64,000 nt of DNA from Pseudomonas sp. GV071 (GTDB taxonomy: Bacteria > Pseudomonadota > Gammaproteobacteria > Pseudomonadales > Pseudomonadaceae): NCBI RefSeq assembly GCF_003050835.1, contig NZ_QAOJ01000001.1, positions 434,001 to 498,000 on the forward strand, written 5' to 3'. Under the pieces are notes generated by a model. That model was not told the origin of the DNA. It searched no databases and saw only the letters and a program-made list of their open reading frames with translations. Below are positions 16,349 to 24,734 of the stretch, in pieces. The position numbers and the translations under genes were made by a program. Every line of letters starts with the position of its first letter. Position 1 is the first letter of the stretch.

Positions 16349-17214
16349 ACTTTCACCAGTGCCTGGCTGCCGAACAGACCGTTAGGGCGCGTGGCCAGCG
16401 CCAGAATGACCAGCGCGAAGGTAAATATCTGGGTAAAGGCCGAGCCGAAATAGAGGGTGACAAAGGCTTCGGTCAGACCGAACAACAAGCCGGCGGCAAA
16501 CACCCCGCCAGCGCTGGTGATGCCACCGAGAATGGCCACGGCAAAGGCCTTCAAACCGAACAACATGCCCATCTCGGCGCTGACGCTGAACAGCGGTGCG
16601 ATCAGCAAACCGGCCACCGCGGCAAACACCGTCGATAGCGCAAAGGCAATCGCCACCACTCGGTTGACGTTGATGCCCATCAGCATCGCCGCTTTGGGGT
16701 TCTGCACGCAGGCTTCCAGCACTTTGCCCAGGCGGGTGTAGCGGCGTACCAGAAACAGCACCAGGGCAATCGCCGCGCCGGCCAGGGGAATTAGCAACTG
16801 CTGGGCGCCGACGTTGCTGCCAAACAGCTCGACGTTGAGGTGCACCAGGCTGCTGTCGAACTGCCGGGGTTCCTTGCCGAAGGTAAACAGCGCGAGGTTG
16901 TCCACCAGAATGCCGGCCGCCACCGTCGCCATCAGCCAGGCTTGCGAGCCGCGGCTGTGGAACGGCCGCACCAGGCAACGTTCGATCACCAGGCCGTACA
17001 GAGCGCAGAGACTCAGCGTCGCCGGCAGGGCCAGCCACAGCGGCCAGTTCCAGGTGATGCAGAAGGTGTAACCCAGCACCGCGCCGACCATCATTGCGCT
17101 GCCTTGGGCAAAGTTGACGGTGCGCGAAACCACGTAGGTGAGGTGAAACCCCAACGCCAGTAACGCGTACATGCTGCCCAGGCCAAGGCCGGAAATAATG
17201 GCGGCGGTGAACAT
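16345..17214 (-). CDS. LivH-type ABC transporter permease
   Basis: 289-residue inner-membrane permease of the branched-chain amino-acid family, with about eight hydrophobic segments. Diagnostic stretches are GLGLGSMYALLALGFHLTY at the N-terminus, TVNFAQGSAMMVGA, the coupling loop ACVQNPKAAMLMGINVNRV and AILGGITSAGGVFA. It partners the LivM part of the fusion protein. It begins 3 nt after the binding-protein gene and overlaps the fusion gene by 4 nt. Substrate is probably not a branched-chain amino acid, given the adjoining amidohydrolase. Confidence 0.92.
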   Translation of the reverse strand: MFTAAIISGLGLGSMYALLALGFHLTYVVSRTVNFAQGSAMMVGAVLGYTFCITWNWPLWLALPATLSLCALYGLVIERCLVRPFHSRGSQAWLMATVAAGILVDNLALFTFGKEPRQFDSSLVHLNVELFGSNVGAQQLLIPLAGAAIALVLFLVRRYTRLGKVLEACVQNPKAAMLMGINVNRVVAIAFALSTVFAAVAGLLIAPLFSVSAEMGMLFGLKAFAVAILGGITSAGGVFAAGLLFGLTEAFVTLYFGSAFTQIFTFALVILALATRPNGLFGSQALVKV

Positions 17215-17217
17215 GGT

Positions 17218-18399
17218 TTACTCCTTGGCCGCGAGCGGAACGATCTGGTCGTTGACGAAGTGGGTGAACAGATAATCCTCTGGGCCCAGGGCGTCATGCT
17301 TGCTGGCGGTGAACGGCTGCTGGTAATGCTTGATCAGGCCGTCGTAATCGCCAATGGCGTAGAAGCCGTCGCGTACCGCTTTGCCGTCGGTGCTTCCGGC
17401 TTTTTCGATGGCCAGGGCGGCGAGGTGCAGGGCGTCATAGGCGTTGGCGATGCCGACGGCCGGGGTCACGTCCGCCAGGGTTTTGATCTGCGGATAAGCG
17501 GCTTTCAACGCGGCCAGTAGGGCATCGCCCTTGGCGCTGTTGTGCTCGGTGAACACGTAGGTCTGGATAAAGTGCACGCGCGAGGCATTTGGCCCGGCCA
17601 GTTCACCAAAACGACCACCCGCCGGGCCCCAGTGCGACACCACCGGCACATCCCAGCCCATGCGATCCAGGGATTTCACCACCTGCGCCGAGGGGCCGAC
17701 GTTGCCGACCATCAGCAGAGTATCGGCGCCGGCGTTTTTCAGGCGGGTGAGTTGTGGCACCACGTCGAGGTCGCTGTCTTGAATGCGCTCGACCCCGGCG
17801 TTGGCCATGCCACGTTTTTCCAGGGCACGCTTGAAGCCGGCCTCGTTGGACTCACCCCAGGGGTTGTTGATCAGGATCATCCCGGGCTTCTTCATGCCCT
17901 TGTCGACGCCGTATTTCACCAGCGCTTCGTCCACCAGCTCATCGACGGCGGAAACGCGGAACACATAGTTATCGGCCGCACCGTTCTCGGTGATTTTGGT
18001 GCCGGCGGCCCAGATGCCCATGAACGGCACTTTCATCTGGTTGGCCAGCGGCACGATGGCCAGCGACACCGGCGTGTCGAGGCCGCCAAACAGCACCGTG
18101 ACTTTCTCGCGCTGCACCAGTTCGCGGGCGGCGAGCATGCCTTTGGATGGATTGCTTTCATCGTCGCGGCGTACCAACTCCAGCTGCCGGCCGAGTACGC
18201 CACCGTTGGCGTTGACCTCGTTGATCGCCATGGTCAGACCGCGGGTCAGGGCTTCACCGGACTTGGCCGACTGACCGGAAAGGGCAGCGACCAGGCCGAC
18301 TTTGATCGGTGGCTCGGCAGCGTGGGCGGTGAGGCTAAAAGAGACTGCTGCCGCCAGGGGCAGTAGCAAGCGTTGCAGCGTGGGAAATCGAGCGGCCAT
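17218..18399 (-). CDS. Branched-chain-type ABC transporter substrate-binding protein
   Basis: 393 residues from ATG 18399, chosen because an AGGAG site lies 7 nt ahead and a proper Sec signal peptide results (cleavage after AHA, before AEPPIKVGL). The frame is open further upstream, but that stretch covers the operator region. It belongs to the type I periplasmic-binding fold: KVGLVAALSGQSAKSGE with NEVNANGGVLGRQLELVRRDDE is the classic LivJ-like opening. First gene of the operon with livH, the LivMGF fusion and the amidohydrolase. Ligand unknown; an amide, ureide or cyclic amine would fit the operon enzyme. Confidence 0.9.
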   Translation of the reverse strand: MAARFPTLQRLLLPLAAAVSFSLTAHAAEPPIKVGLVAALSGQSAKSGEALTRGLTMAINEVNANGGVLGRQLELVRRDDESNPSKGMLAARELVQREKVTVLFGGLDTPVSLAIVPLANQMKVPFMGIWAAGTKITENGAADNYVFRVSAVDELVDEALVKYGVDKGMKKPGMILINNPWGESNEAGFKRALEKRGMANAGVERIQDSDLDVVPQLTRLKNAGADTLLMVGNVGPSAQVVKSLDRMGWDVPVVSHWGPAGGRFGELAGPNASRVHFIQTYVFTEHNSAKGDALLAALKAAYPQIKTLADVTPAVGIANAYDALHLAALAIEKAGSTDGKAVRDGFYAIGDYDGLIKHYQQPFTASKHDALGPEDYLFTHFVNDQIVPLAAKE

Positions 18400-18413
18400 C
18401 GTTATTCTCCTGA

Positions 18414-18444
18414 TTGCTAGCATTTGCATATTTATTGCTAGCAA
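18414..18444. promoter_or_regulatory. Paired TTGCTAGCAA operators before the ABC-transporter operon
   Basis: TTGCTAGCAT (18414-18423) and TTGCTAGCAA (18435-18444) have centres 21 bp apart and begin 15 nt upstream of the binding-protein start codon. They match the pair at 10212-10243. The same regulator, most likely the GntR protein encoded at 11936, should bind both pairs; the position just before the ribosome site suggests repression. Confidence 0.6.
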
Positions 18445-18575
18445 GTAGGATGCCAGTCACGGAGGGCCTTTAAACCGGGCTGTGTACCAAATGTTCTCGC
18501 TGTTTTTGCGCAAAAGTGAGGCGGCTTGCACCATGCAGAGGCGTTCTCGGTTTTCTTGAGTCAGGAGTTTTAGCC

Positions 18576-18974
18576 ATGTCAGAAATCAATGAAGCGGTAC
18601 AGATTGTTAGCAATTTCCTTGAGGCTTCGATGGCGCCGGATCCAGTTCGCGCCGCGACTTTTATGAGTGACACAGTAAAAATCACCTTCACCGGTGGCCG
18701 CGCCATGCCCAACCCGCAAGCGATCACCGCCTTCAACGGCGCCCGCTACGCCTGGGTGAAAAAAGCCCTGGGCAACTTCGACTGGATGGACCGCGGCGAC
18801 CACACCGTGGTGTATTCCAACGGCACCCTGTACGGCGAATGGCCGGACGGCCGCAGCTTCTCCGGCAACCGCTACCTGGACCGCTTCGAAGTACGCGACG
18901 GCAAGATCACCCATATGGATGTGTGGAATGACAGCGCGGAGTGGATGTTGGAGCCGGGGGTGGCGAAAGAGTGA
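18576..18974 (+). CDS. SnoaL-like / NTF2-fold protein
   Basis: 132 residues from ATG 18576, with a CAGGAG site 9 nt ahead. The size and pattern fit the SnoaL-like NTF2 fold: an N-terminal helix (EAVQIVSNFLEASMAPDP), then ARAATFMSDTVKI-type strand, and the closing EVRDGKITHMDVWND segment in which the family often places an active-site aspartate. It is divergent from the ABC-transporter operon, 176 nt away, and may be co-regulated from the shared region. No specific reaction can be assigned. Confidence 0.7.
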   Translation: MSEINEAVQIVSNFLEASMAPDPVRAATFMSDTVKITFTGGRAMPNPQAITAFNGARYAWVKKALGNFDWMDRGDHTVVYSNGTLYGEWPDGRSFSGNRYLDRFEVRDGKITHMDVWNDSAEWMLEPGVAKE

Positions 18975-19066
18975 GGTGCGGGTTGAGCGATGGTGCAGGC
19001 CGCTGGGTTTCCAGGAATCGAGGCTGACCCGGCCGTAAGGTGGAACGGCATCATTAGCTCAAACAC

Positions 19067-19167
19067 CCGTCGTCCCAGCGCAGGCTGGGAGCCAGAATTC
19101 CTGCTCGGTCGAATTTATTTGTTCAGTTCAGCATTCTGGGTCCCAGCCTGCGCTGGGATGACATGGG
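19067..19167. repeat. Inverted pair of palindromic elements (same family as 678-761)
   Basis: CCGTCGTCCCAGCGCAGG with CTGGGAGCCAGAATTC (19067-19100) and GCATTCTGGGTCCCAGCC with TGCGCTGGGATGACATGGG (19131-19167) are near-inverse copies. They share the CATTCTGG / GTCATCCC ends and the internal hairpin with the elements at 678-761. They lie after the SnoaL-like gene and may also form a transcriptional stop. Confidence 0.75.
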
Positions 19168-19189
19168 TAAGATGTCCAAGTTAAACCGT

Positions 19190-19417
19190 TTACCTCCCTT
19201 TATTCGTCCAGGTCTGGACAGCTGCAGCCACTTCTTCCTCGGTAGCAAAGTCACCTCGGTCAGCTTCGACCATGGCTTTCTGGAGCTCGGCGACCTGCCA
19301 GAGCTTGCGGTCTTGGTTTTCGTGTGAAGGTTCCTGCCCCGATGGGTCAGGCCCTCCATTGCGTTCAAACAGCAACGCTGTAGGCGTTTCATTCTCTTCA
19401 GGAATACGTGACGACAT
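19190..19417 (-). CDS. Small antitoxin-like acidic protein
   Basis: 75 residues. The start at 19417 has a near-perfect AGGAGG ribosome site 6 nt ahead, which makes this a real gene despite its size. The C-terminal half, LQKAMVEADRGDFATEEEVAAAV, resembles the tail of small antitoxins of the ParD type (helix followed by GDFASxEEV). The N-terminal half is polar and probably disordered. No toxin gene is adjacent on either side: a repeat lies downstream and an unrelated reductase upstream. Function uncertain. Confidence 0.55.
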   Translation of the reverse strand: MSSRIPEENETPTALLFERNGGPDPSGQEPSHENQDRKLWQVAELQKAMVEADRGDFATEEEVAAAVQTWTNKGR

Positions 19418-19480
19418 GCTGGACCTCCTGGCACAGGGAGTTTATAGATTTCACTGTATTGAGCTCCTCACCAACGGCAC

Positions 19481-20716
19481 TCACACCACCTCAAACCCCA
19501 ACCCCGCATGCCGCGTCAGGCGTTCGATATAACGCTGATCAAACAAGGTCGCCGGGGTCCAGAAACCGCCGCCTTTGCCACCTTCCTGCGGATGATCCAG
19601 CGCCAGGCTGATCGCCGCCTGCCCGAGCATTTTGCTGGTTGAGCCGTAACCCGGGTCGCGGTCGCCGGTGACTTTCACATTCAGCACCTGGCCTGTCGCC
19701 GAGCGCCCTAAAAAGCGCAGGTCATAACGCCCGGCGCGCTGCGCTTCGGGGCTCGGCCCTTCGCCCGGTTTGGGCAGCAGAAAACGTTCGAGCAGTTTGC
19801 GGATCGGCGCGATCATCACGCCGAGCATGAAAAAGCCCAGGCCGAACACGAAGGCGAACGCCATCAGGCGGCCTTTGAAACCGGGCCCGGTGAGGGTCGC
19901 TTCGTTGTAGGTGAACGTATTGCCATAGGCATTGCCTGACAGCGCGTTGGAGCGGTGCACCACGCGCTCGTTGATGGCCGCCATCAGAAACGGCCCGGTC
20001 CACACGCCGAAGTCACTGTCGTACTCGACGCCACGCACCGCATGTTGGCGAGCGGTGAAGCCGTGGCCGGGCGGGCAGATGGAGTAGGGGTTCATCAGCT
20101 CTTTGCGCAGCGCCGGGTCCGCGGCGGCTTCCTGGGCGACGTTGATGATGCTGGCGATGGTGCCGCCCGACGCGCCGCCTTTGAGGGTTTTCACCCGCAT
20201 TTTCACTTGCGTGGCGGGCGCGCCCCATTGCTGCTGCGCCTGTTGCTGAAGGAAATACACGCCCATGTCGGAGGGCACCGAGTCGAACCCGCAGCAATGC
20301 ACAATGCGCGCGCCGGATTGCTTGGCGGCGGTTTCGTACTTGTCCTGCATGCGTTTGATCCACTGCACCTCGCCGGTGAGGTCGCAATAGTCGGTGCCGG
20401 TCTCGGCGCAGACTTTTACCAACGGCTCGCCATACAGCGCATAGGGGCCGACGGTGGACACCACCACCCGGGTTTGTCCGCACAGCGCCTGCAACTGCGC
20501 TTCGTTGGCAGCGTCGGCAATGATCGTCGGCAGGTTCTCGCCCTGCGGGCCGAGGGCGCGTTTGAGCTCATCAAGCTTGCTGGCCGAACGGCCGGCAATA
20601 GCCCAGCGCAACGCCGGCGCTTCGCCGGGCAGGTACTCGGCCAGGTAGCGGGTAAGGATCTGGCCAACAAAGCTGCTGGCACCGAAAACGACGAGGTCAT
20701 AGGCTGGCGCGGTCAT
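19481..20716 (-). CDS. Saccharopine-dehydrogenase-like / trans-acting enoyl reductase family protein
   Basis: 411 residues. The N-terminus is an NAD(P)-binding Rossmann fold (YDLVVFGASSFVGQ, then WAIAGRSASKLDEL), as in the saccharopine dehydrogenase NADP-binding family that includes mycobacterial trans-acting enoyl reductase and animal SCCPDH. VSTVGPYALYGEPLVKVCAE and HCCGFDSVPSDMG are hallmark segments. A hydrophobic stretch at about 280-300 (LMAFAFVFGLGFFMLGV) suggests membrane association. Real lysine metabolism is unlikely. It stands alone between two small antitoxin-like genes. Confidence 0.82.
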   Translation of the reverse strand: MTAPAYDLVVFGASSFVGQILTRYLAEYLPGEAPALRWAIAGRSASKLDELKRALGPQGENLPTIIADAANEAQLQALCGQTRVVVSTVGPYALYGEPLVKVCAETGTDYCDLTGEVQWIKRMQDKYETAAKQSGARIVHCCGFDSVPSDMGVYFLQQQAQQQWGAPATQVKMRVKTLKGGASGGTIASIINVAQEAAADPALRKELMNPYSICPPGHGFTARQHAVRGVEYDSDFGVWTGPFLMAAINERVVHRSNALSGNAYGNTFTYNEATLTGPGFKGRLMAFAFVFGLGFFMLGVMIAPIRKLLERFLLPKPGEGPSPEAQRAGRYDLRFLGRSATGQVLNVKVTGDRDPGYGSTSKMLGQAAISLALDHPQEGGKGGGFWTPATLFDQRYIERLTRHAGLGFEVV

Positions 20717-20897
20717 GCGAATTCTCTTTCTGGCAAAGTCTTCCAGTGGCTGCCGACACGGTCACCCGGCCGACTCCGTACTGCGCGACTTACCTTAGCC
20801 GAGTCTCCCAACCAACGCCGTTAGCCGAAGGGTTTGAAACCATCGCAAGCTGTTTCAAACCAAGGCGCAGAGCTGGCTTGGTGACTACTGGAGTCGA

Positions 20898-21299
20898 CTA
20901 AAAGAAGACGTCCACCGGCACATTGAACCGCTTGGAAAGCGCGCGGATATGGCGAACGTTCAATTGACGTCTACCGCCGAGTATTTCCGAAACCACGGAC
21001 TGGGTACCGATTTCTGGCAGGTCGCTCTGGGCCAATTGGTGCTCTTGCATCAGATAGCGCAGCGCTTCTGCACCGCTGACCTTTGGCATTGGTCGAACAG
21101 ATTCGTCGTAGGCCTCAAGCAGGCTGCCGATACTGCTTGCCAGGCTGGCCAAGGGGCGGTCTTCGTCATCGCCAACCATGGCCAGCAATTCGTCGAGCGC
21201 AGCCACCAGCACATCGTATTCGGCTTCATTGGTGGGCTTGGTGAGCAGCGGGGCGACGTAGCGCCAGTGCTCACTGGCCTGTTTGATCAGTGCGGACAT
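20898..21299 (-). CDS. HigA-like antitoxin / XRE transcriptional regulator
   Basis: 133 residues from ATG 21299, preceded by GGAGG at 7 nt. The N-terminal helical part (YDVLVAALDELLAMVG) and the C-terminal XRE helix-turn-helix (HQLAQSDLPEIGTQSVVSEI then LNVRHIRALSKRFNVPVDVFF) match E. coli HigA in order and length. HigA represses its own operon and neutralises the HigB mRNA interferase. The 138-nt gap upstream has no room for a normal HigB (about 100 codons), and none lies downstream, so this looks like an orphan antitoxin used as a regulator. Confidence 0.8.
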   Translation of the reverse strand: MSALIKQASEHWRYVAPLLTKPTNEAEYDVLVAALDELLAMVGDDEDRPLASLASSIGSLLEAYDESVRPMPKVSGAEALRYLMQEHQLAQSDLPEIGTQSVVSEILGGRRQLNVRHIRALSKRFNVPVDVFF

Positions 21300-21437
21300 G
21301 GTTATTCCTCCAGCTTGCCTTGGTGGCATCCGCGACCTTTATCCCACAGCCCTCCGTTATTGCCTTGAAGGCTGTTTCCGGTAAAGCGTTGTTCGCCTTC
21401 TCGCATGAGATGGAAAGTCCATGTTCCCCGCAGGCTC

Positions 21438-22097
21438 CTACACCGCCCAAATCCCCCCATCACCGACCACATAAACCCGCTCCCCAGGTTCTACCTGCAC
21501 CGTCATCGCCCCGGTAAAACTGCCGAAGGAGGGCAGTAGGCTGCGCTGGTGGCCGAGGACAAAACACGGTAGGCGCAGGCTTTGTCGGCCGCGGCCGTAC
21601 AGGCGGTAGGCGGGGTGGAGGTGGCCGGCGAGTACGTGGTGGCTGGGGTGTGGGTGGGGTTCGTGTTGCAGGGCGTAGGGGCCGAGCAGCAGGGGTTCGC
21701 TGAGCACCTCGATGTTCAGTGTTTCGGGAGGGTCGCCAGCGCGGCGGTCGTGGTTGCCGCGGATCAGGGTGATGGGCAGCGCGGGGTGGGTGCGGCGCCA
21801 GGTGTCGAGGGCTTCAAGGGTCGCGGGTGTTTTTGCGGCGGCGGCATGCAGGAAGTCGCCGAGGAAGATCAGGCGTTGGCACGGGAAGCGCTGTAGCAGC
21901 TGGTCGAGGCGTTGCAGGTTGCTGGCGGTGGTGCCGTGGGGCACGGGTTGGCCGAGTTGGCGGTAGGTGGCGGCTTTGCCGATGTGGATGTCGGCGATAA
22001 GTAGCGCCTGCTGCGCTGGCCACCAGATGGCTTTGTCGGCCAGCAACCAGAGTTCTTCGCCGGCCACTTGCACGGGGATATGGGTGGGGTGGGCCAT
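21438..22097 (-). CDS. pdeM: PdeM-family ligase-associated metallophosphoesterase
   Basis: 219-residue calcineurin-like phosphoesterase. Metal-binding motifs are in order: ADIHIGK, GDFLH, RGNHD and GHLHP. This is the ligase-associated DNA-repair phosphoesterase family that accompanies Lhr-type helicase, ATP-dependent ligase and MBL exonuclease. It is the last gene of that four-gene operon, 6 nt after the helicase. It probably cleans DNA 3' or 5' ends before ligation; the exact substrate is not known from sequence. Confidence 0.88.
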   Translation of the reverse strand: MAHPTHIPVQVAGEELWLLADKAIWWPAQQALLIADIHIGKAATYRQLGQPVPHGTTASNLQRLDQLLQRFPCQRLIFLGDFLHAAAAKTPATLEALDTWRRTHPALPITLIRGNHDRRAGDPPETLNIEVLSEPLLLGPYALQHEPHPHPSHHVLAGHLHPAYRLYGRGRQSLRLPCFVLGHQRSLLPSFGSFTGAMTVQVEPGERVYVVGDGGIWAV

Positions 22098-22103
22098 ACG
22101 TCC

Positions 22104-24734
22104 TCAGCCGTCGCCGCCGGGGCGTTGTTTGGCCGGCCGTGGGCGACCGTCTTTGCCTTGCCGTGGCGCGCGACCTTTACGCGGCGCGGGGCGGTCGTTG
22201 TCGATGGCGAAGTGACCGGCGCTGTCGTGGCGGTAACCGCCAGGGCCGGCGGCTTGTTCCAGGTCTTGCACCATGCGTTTGATTCGGTCGGCCAGTTTTT
22301 CCGAGCTGAGGCTTTCGCGAAAGCGTTCCACCAACAGCGGAAAGGCCAGGGGCGTGGCGCGTTTGATCAGGTGGATGTCCAGCCGACGTTGCTGGATACG
22401 TTGCAGGCAATGTTGCAGGCGCTCGACCTCAAGCTCCTGGCGCAGCACTTCCTGTTGGGCCTGGGTGAGCAGCAGGTTGTCGGGGTCGTATTGCTGGAAT
22501 ACGTCGAAGAACAGCGCACTGGACGCCTGCAGTTGCCGCGCACTTTTTGGCGCGCCCGGGTAGCCGGAAAACACCAGGCCGGCGATGCGAGCGATTTCGC
22601 GAAAACGCCGGCGCGCCAACTCGCCGGCATTCAGGCTGGCGAGCACGTCGTGCAGCAGGTTTTCGCTGCTGAACAGCTCGGCGTTGACCACCTGGCTGAA
22701 GTCGACAGGGCTGGCGCTGAGCAGCTCCAGACCGTAGTCATTCACCGCAATCGAGAAGCTCAGCGGCTGCCCTTGGCCCAGGCGCCAGGCCAGCAGGCTG
22801 GCCAGCCCCAGGTGCACCGAACGGCCGGCGAAGGGGTAGAGGAACAGGTGCCAGCCTTCGCGGGATTTCAGCACTTCGGCGAGCAGGGTGGTTTCGCTGG
22901 GCAGTGCCGACCAGGCGTTTTGTACTTCGAGCAATGGCTGCAGCAGGTGCATTTCCGGGCTGGCGTAATCGCCTCGCGCGGCGGCGCCGAGTTTGCTGAC
23001 CACCGCGTCGGCCAGCTCGCTGGACAGTGGCATGCGCCCGCCATTCCAACGGGGCACGGCGGCCTTTTTGCCAGTGGCGCGGCGCACGTAGGCGGTCATG
23101 TTTTCCACCCGCACCAACTCCAGTAAACGCCCGGCAAACAGAAAACCGTCGCCGGGGCGCAGGCGCGCGATAAAGCCTTCTTCCACGCTGCCCAGCGAGC
23201 CGCCGCTGCCGCCTTTGCTCCAGTACTTCACCGCCAGGCTGGCGTCGCTGACGATGGTGCCGATGCTCATCCGATGGCGCCGCGCCAGGCGCGCATCGGG
23301 CACCTGCCAGCGGCCGTCGGCGTCCGGCTCGGCGCGGCGGTAGTCGGGGTAGGCGGTCAGCGAATGGCCGCCGTGGCGGATAAACGCCAGGGCCCACTGC
23401 CATTCCTCGTCGCTGAGGTGGCGGTAGGCCCAGGCGCTGCGCACTTCGGCGAGCATGGCGGGCGCTTCGAAGCCGCCGCCCAGGGCCATGCTGACCAAGT
23501 GCTGGACCAGCACATCAAGCGGTTTTTCCGGGGAGTAGCGTGCTTCCACCTTGCGTTCGGCCACGGCGGTTTGTGCGGCGGCCGATTCCAGCAACTCCAG
23601 GCTATGGGTGGGCACCAGGGTCACGCGCGATGGCCGCCCGGGAGCATGGCCGGAACGCCCGGCGCGTTGCATCAGGCGCGCCACGCCTTTGGGCGAACCG
23701 ATCTGCAGCACCCGCTCGACCGGCAGAAAGTCCACGCCCAGGTCCAGGCTGGAGGTGCACACCACGGCCTTCAGGCTGCCTTGTTTCAATGCCAGCTCCA
23801 CCCAGTCGCGCACCTCCCGCGACAGTGAACCGTGGTGCAGCGCCAGCAGCCCGGCCCAGTCGGGACGTGCTTCAAGCAGGGCCTGGTACCAGATTTCCGC
23901 CTGCGAACGGGTGTTGGTGAACACCAGGGTGGTGGCGCTGTGCGCCAGTTCTTCGACCACCTGCGCGAGAATGCGCAGGCCCAGGTGGCCGGCCCAGGGG
24001 AAACGTTCGATGCCCGGCGGCAGCAGGGTGTCGACGCGCAGGTCTTTAGCCACCTTGCCTTGCACCAGACGGCCGCTGGGCATCAGCACTTGCATGGCAT
24101 GGGGTTGGTTGCCAAGGGTGGCGGACAGCGCCCAGACCATCAGTGCCGGGTTCCACTGGCGCAGACGGGCCAGGGCCAATTGCAGTTGTACGCCGCGTTT
24201 ATTGCCGAGCAGTTCGTGCCACTCATCCACGACCACCATGCGCAGGTTGGCAAAGGCGTTGCGGGCGTCAGCGCGGGTCAGCAGCAGGGTCAGGCTTTCC
24301 GGGGTGGTGATCAGGGCGCTGGGCAGCTTGCGGCCTTGTCGGGCACGTTCAGCGCTGCTGGTGTCGCCGGTGCGCAGGCCGACACTCCAGGCAATCTGCA
24401 AATCATCCAGTGGCGTTTGCAAGGCGCGCGCGGTGTCGGCGGCCAGGGCGCGCATAGGCGTCAGCCACAGCACGGTCAGCGGCGCCATCGGTGGTTGCCG
24501 ACGCCGCGGCTGTTCGCTGGTCGGCGCTGGCTGACGGCGGGCAAACCGGTTGAGCGCTGCAAACCACACCGCATAGGTTTTACCGGCCCCGGTGGTGGCA
24601 TGCAGCAAGCCGGATTCGCCGGCCTTTACCGCCTGCCAAACCTGCTGCTGAAAGGCGAAGGGTTTCCAGCCTTGCTGTGCGAACCAGGTGCGCGACAGGC
24701 TGACGGAGCGGGCCGGGGCCAATGGTTGGTCCAT
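22104..24734 (-). CDS. Ligase-associated DEXH-box helicase (Lhr-C type)
   Basis: 876 residues from ATG 24734, which shares one base with the ligase stop codon. It is an SF2 helicase with motif I ATTGAGKT (about 47-54), DEXH box [20 protein letters not shown] motif (LSATLGN), and motif [16 protein letters not shown]. The winged-helix and DUF4145-like C-terminal 'Lhr-C' part follows. Established family work describes it as a 3'-5' DNA helicase co-encoded with an ATP-dependent ligase. About half the length of full Lhr, as expected for this class. Second-last gene of the repair operon. Confidence 0.9.
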   Translation of the reverse strand: MDQPLAPARSVSLSRTWFAQQGWKPFAFQQQVWQAVKAGESGLLHATTGAGKTYAVWFAALNRFARRQPAPTSEQPRRRQPPMAPLTVLWLTPMRALAADTARALQTPLDDLQIAWSVGLRTGDTSSAERARQGRKLPSALITTPESLTLLLTRADARNAFANLRMVVVDEWHELLGNKRGVQLQLALARLRQWNPALMVWALSATLGNQPHAMQVLMPSGRLVQGKVAKDLRVDTLLPPGIERFPWAGHLGLRILAQVVEELAHSATTLVFTNTRSQAEIWYQALLEARPDWAGLLALHHGSLSREVRDWVELALKQGSLKAVVCTSSLDLGVDFLPVERVLQIGSPKGVARLMQRAGRSGHAPGRPSRVTLVPTHSLELLESAAAQTAVAERKVEARYSPEKPLDVLVQHLVSMALGGGFEAPAMLAEVRSAWAYRHLSDEEWQWALAFIRHGGHSLTAYPDYRRAEPDADGRWQVPDARLARRHRMSIGTIVSDASLAVKYWSKGGSGGSLGSVEEGFIARLRPGDGFLFAGRLLELVRVENMTAYVRRATGKKAAVPRWNGGRMPLSSELADAVVSKLGAAARGDYASPEMHLLQPLLEVQNAWSALPSETTLLAEVLKSREGWHLFLYPFAGRSVHLGLASLLAWRLGQGQPLSFSIAVNDYGLELLSASPVDFSQVVNAELFSSENLLHDVLASLNAGELARRRFREIARIAGLVFSGYPGAPKSARQLQASSALFFDVFQQYDPDNLLLTQAQQEVLRQELEVERLQHCLQRIQQRRLDIHLIKRATPLAFPLLVERFRESLSSEKLADRIKRMVQDLEQAAGPGGYRHDSAGHFAIDNDRPAPRKGRAPRQGKDGRPRPAKQRPGGDG

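Noticed and set aside
20898..21437. A HigB toxin partner for the HigA-like gene
   Set aside because: The 138 nt upstream can hold only short frames and none shows HigB features; no toxin frame downstream.
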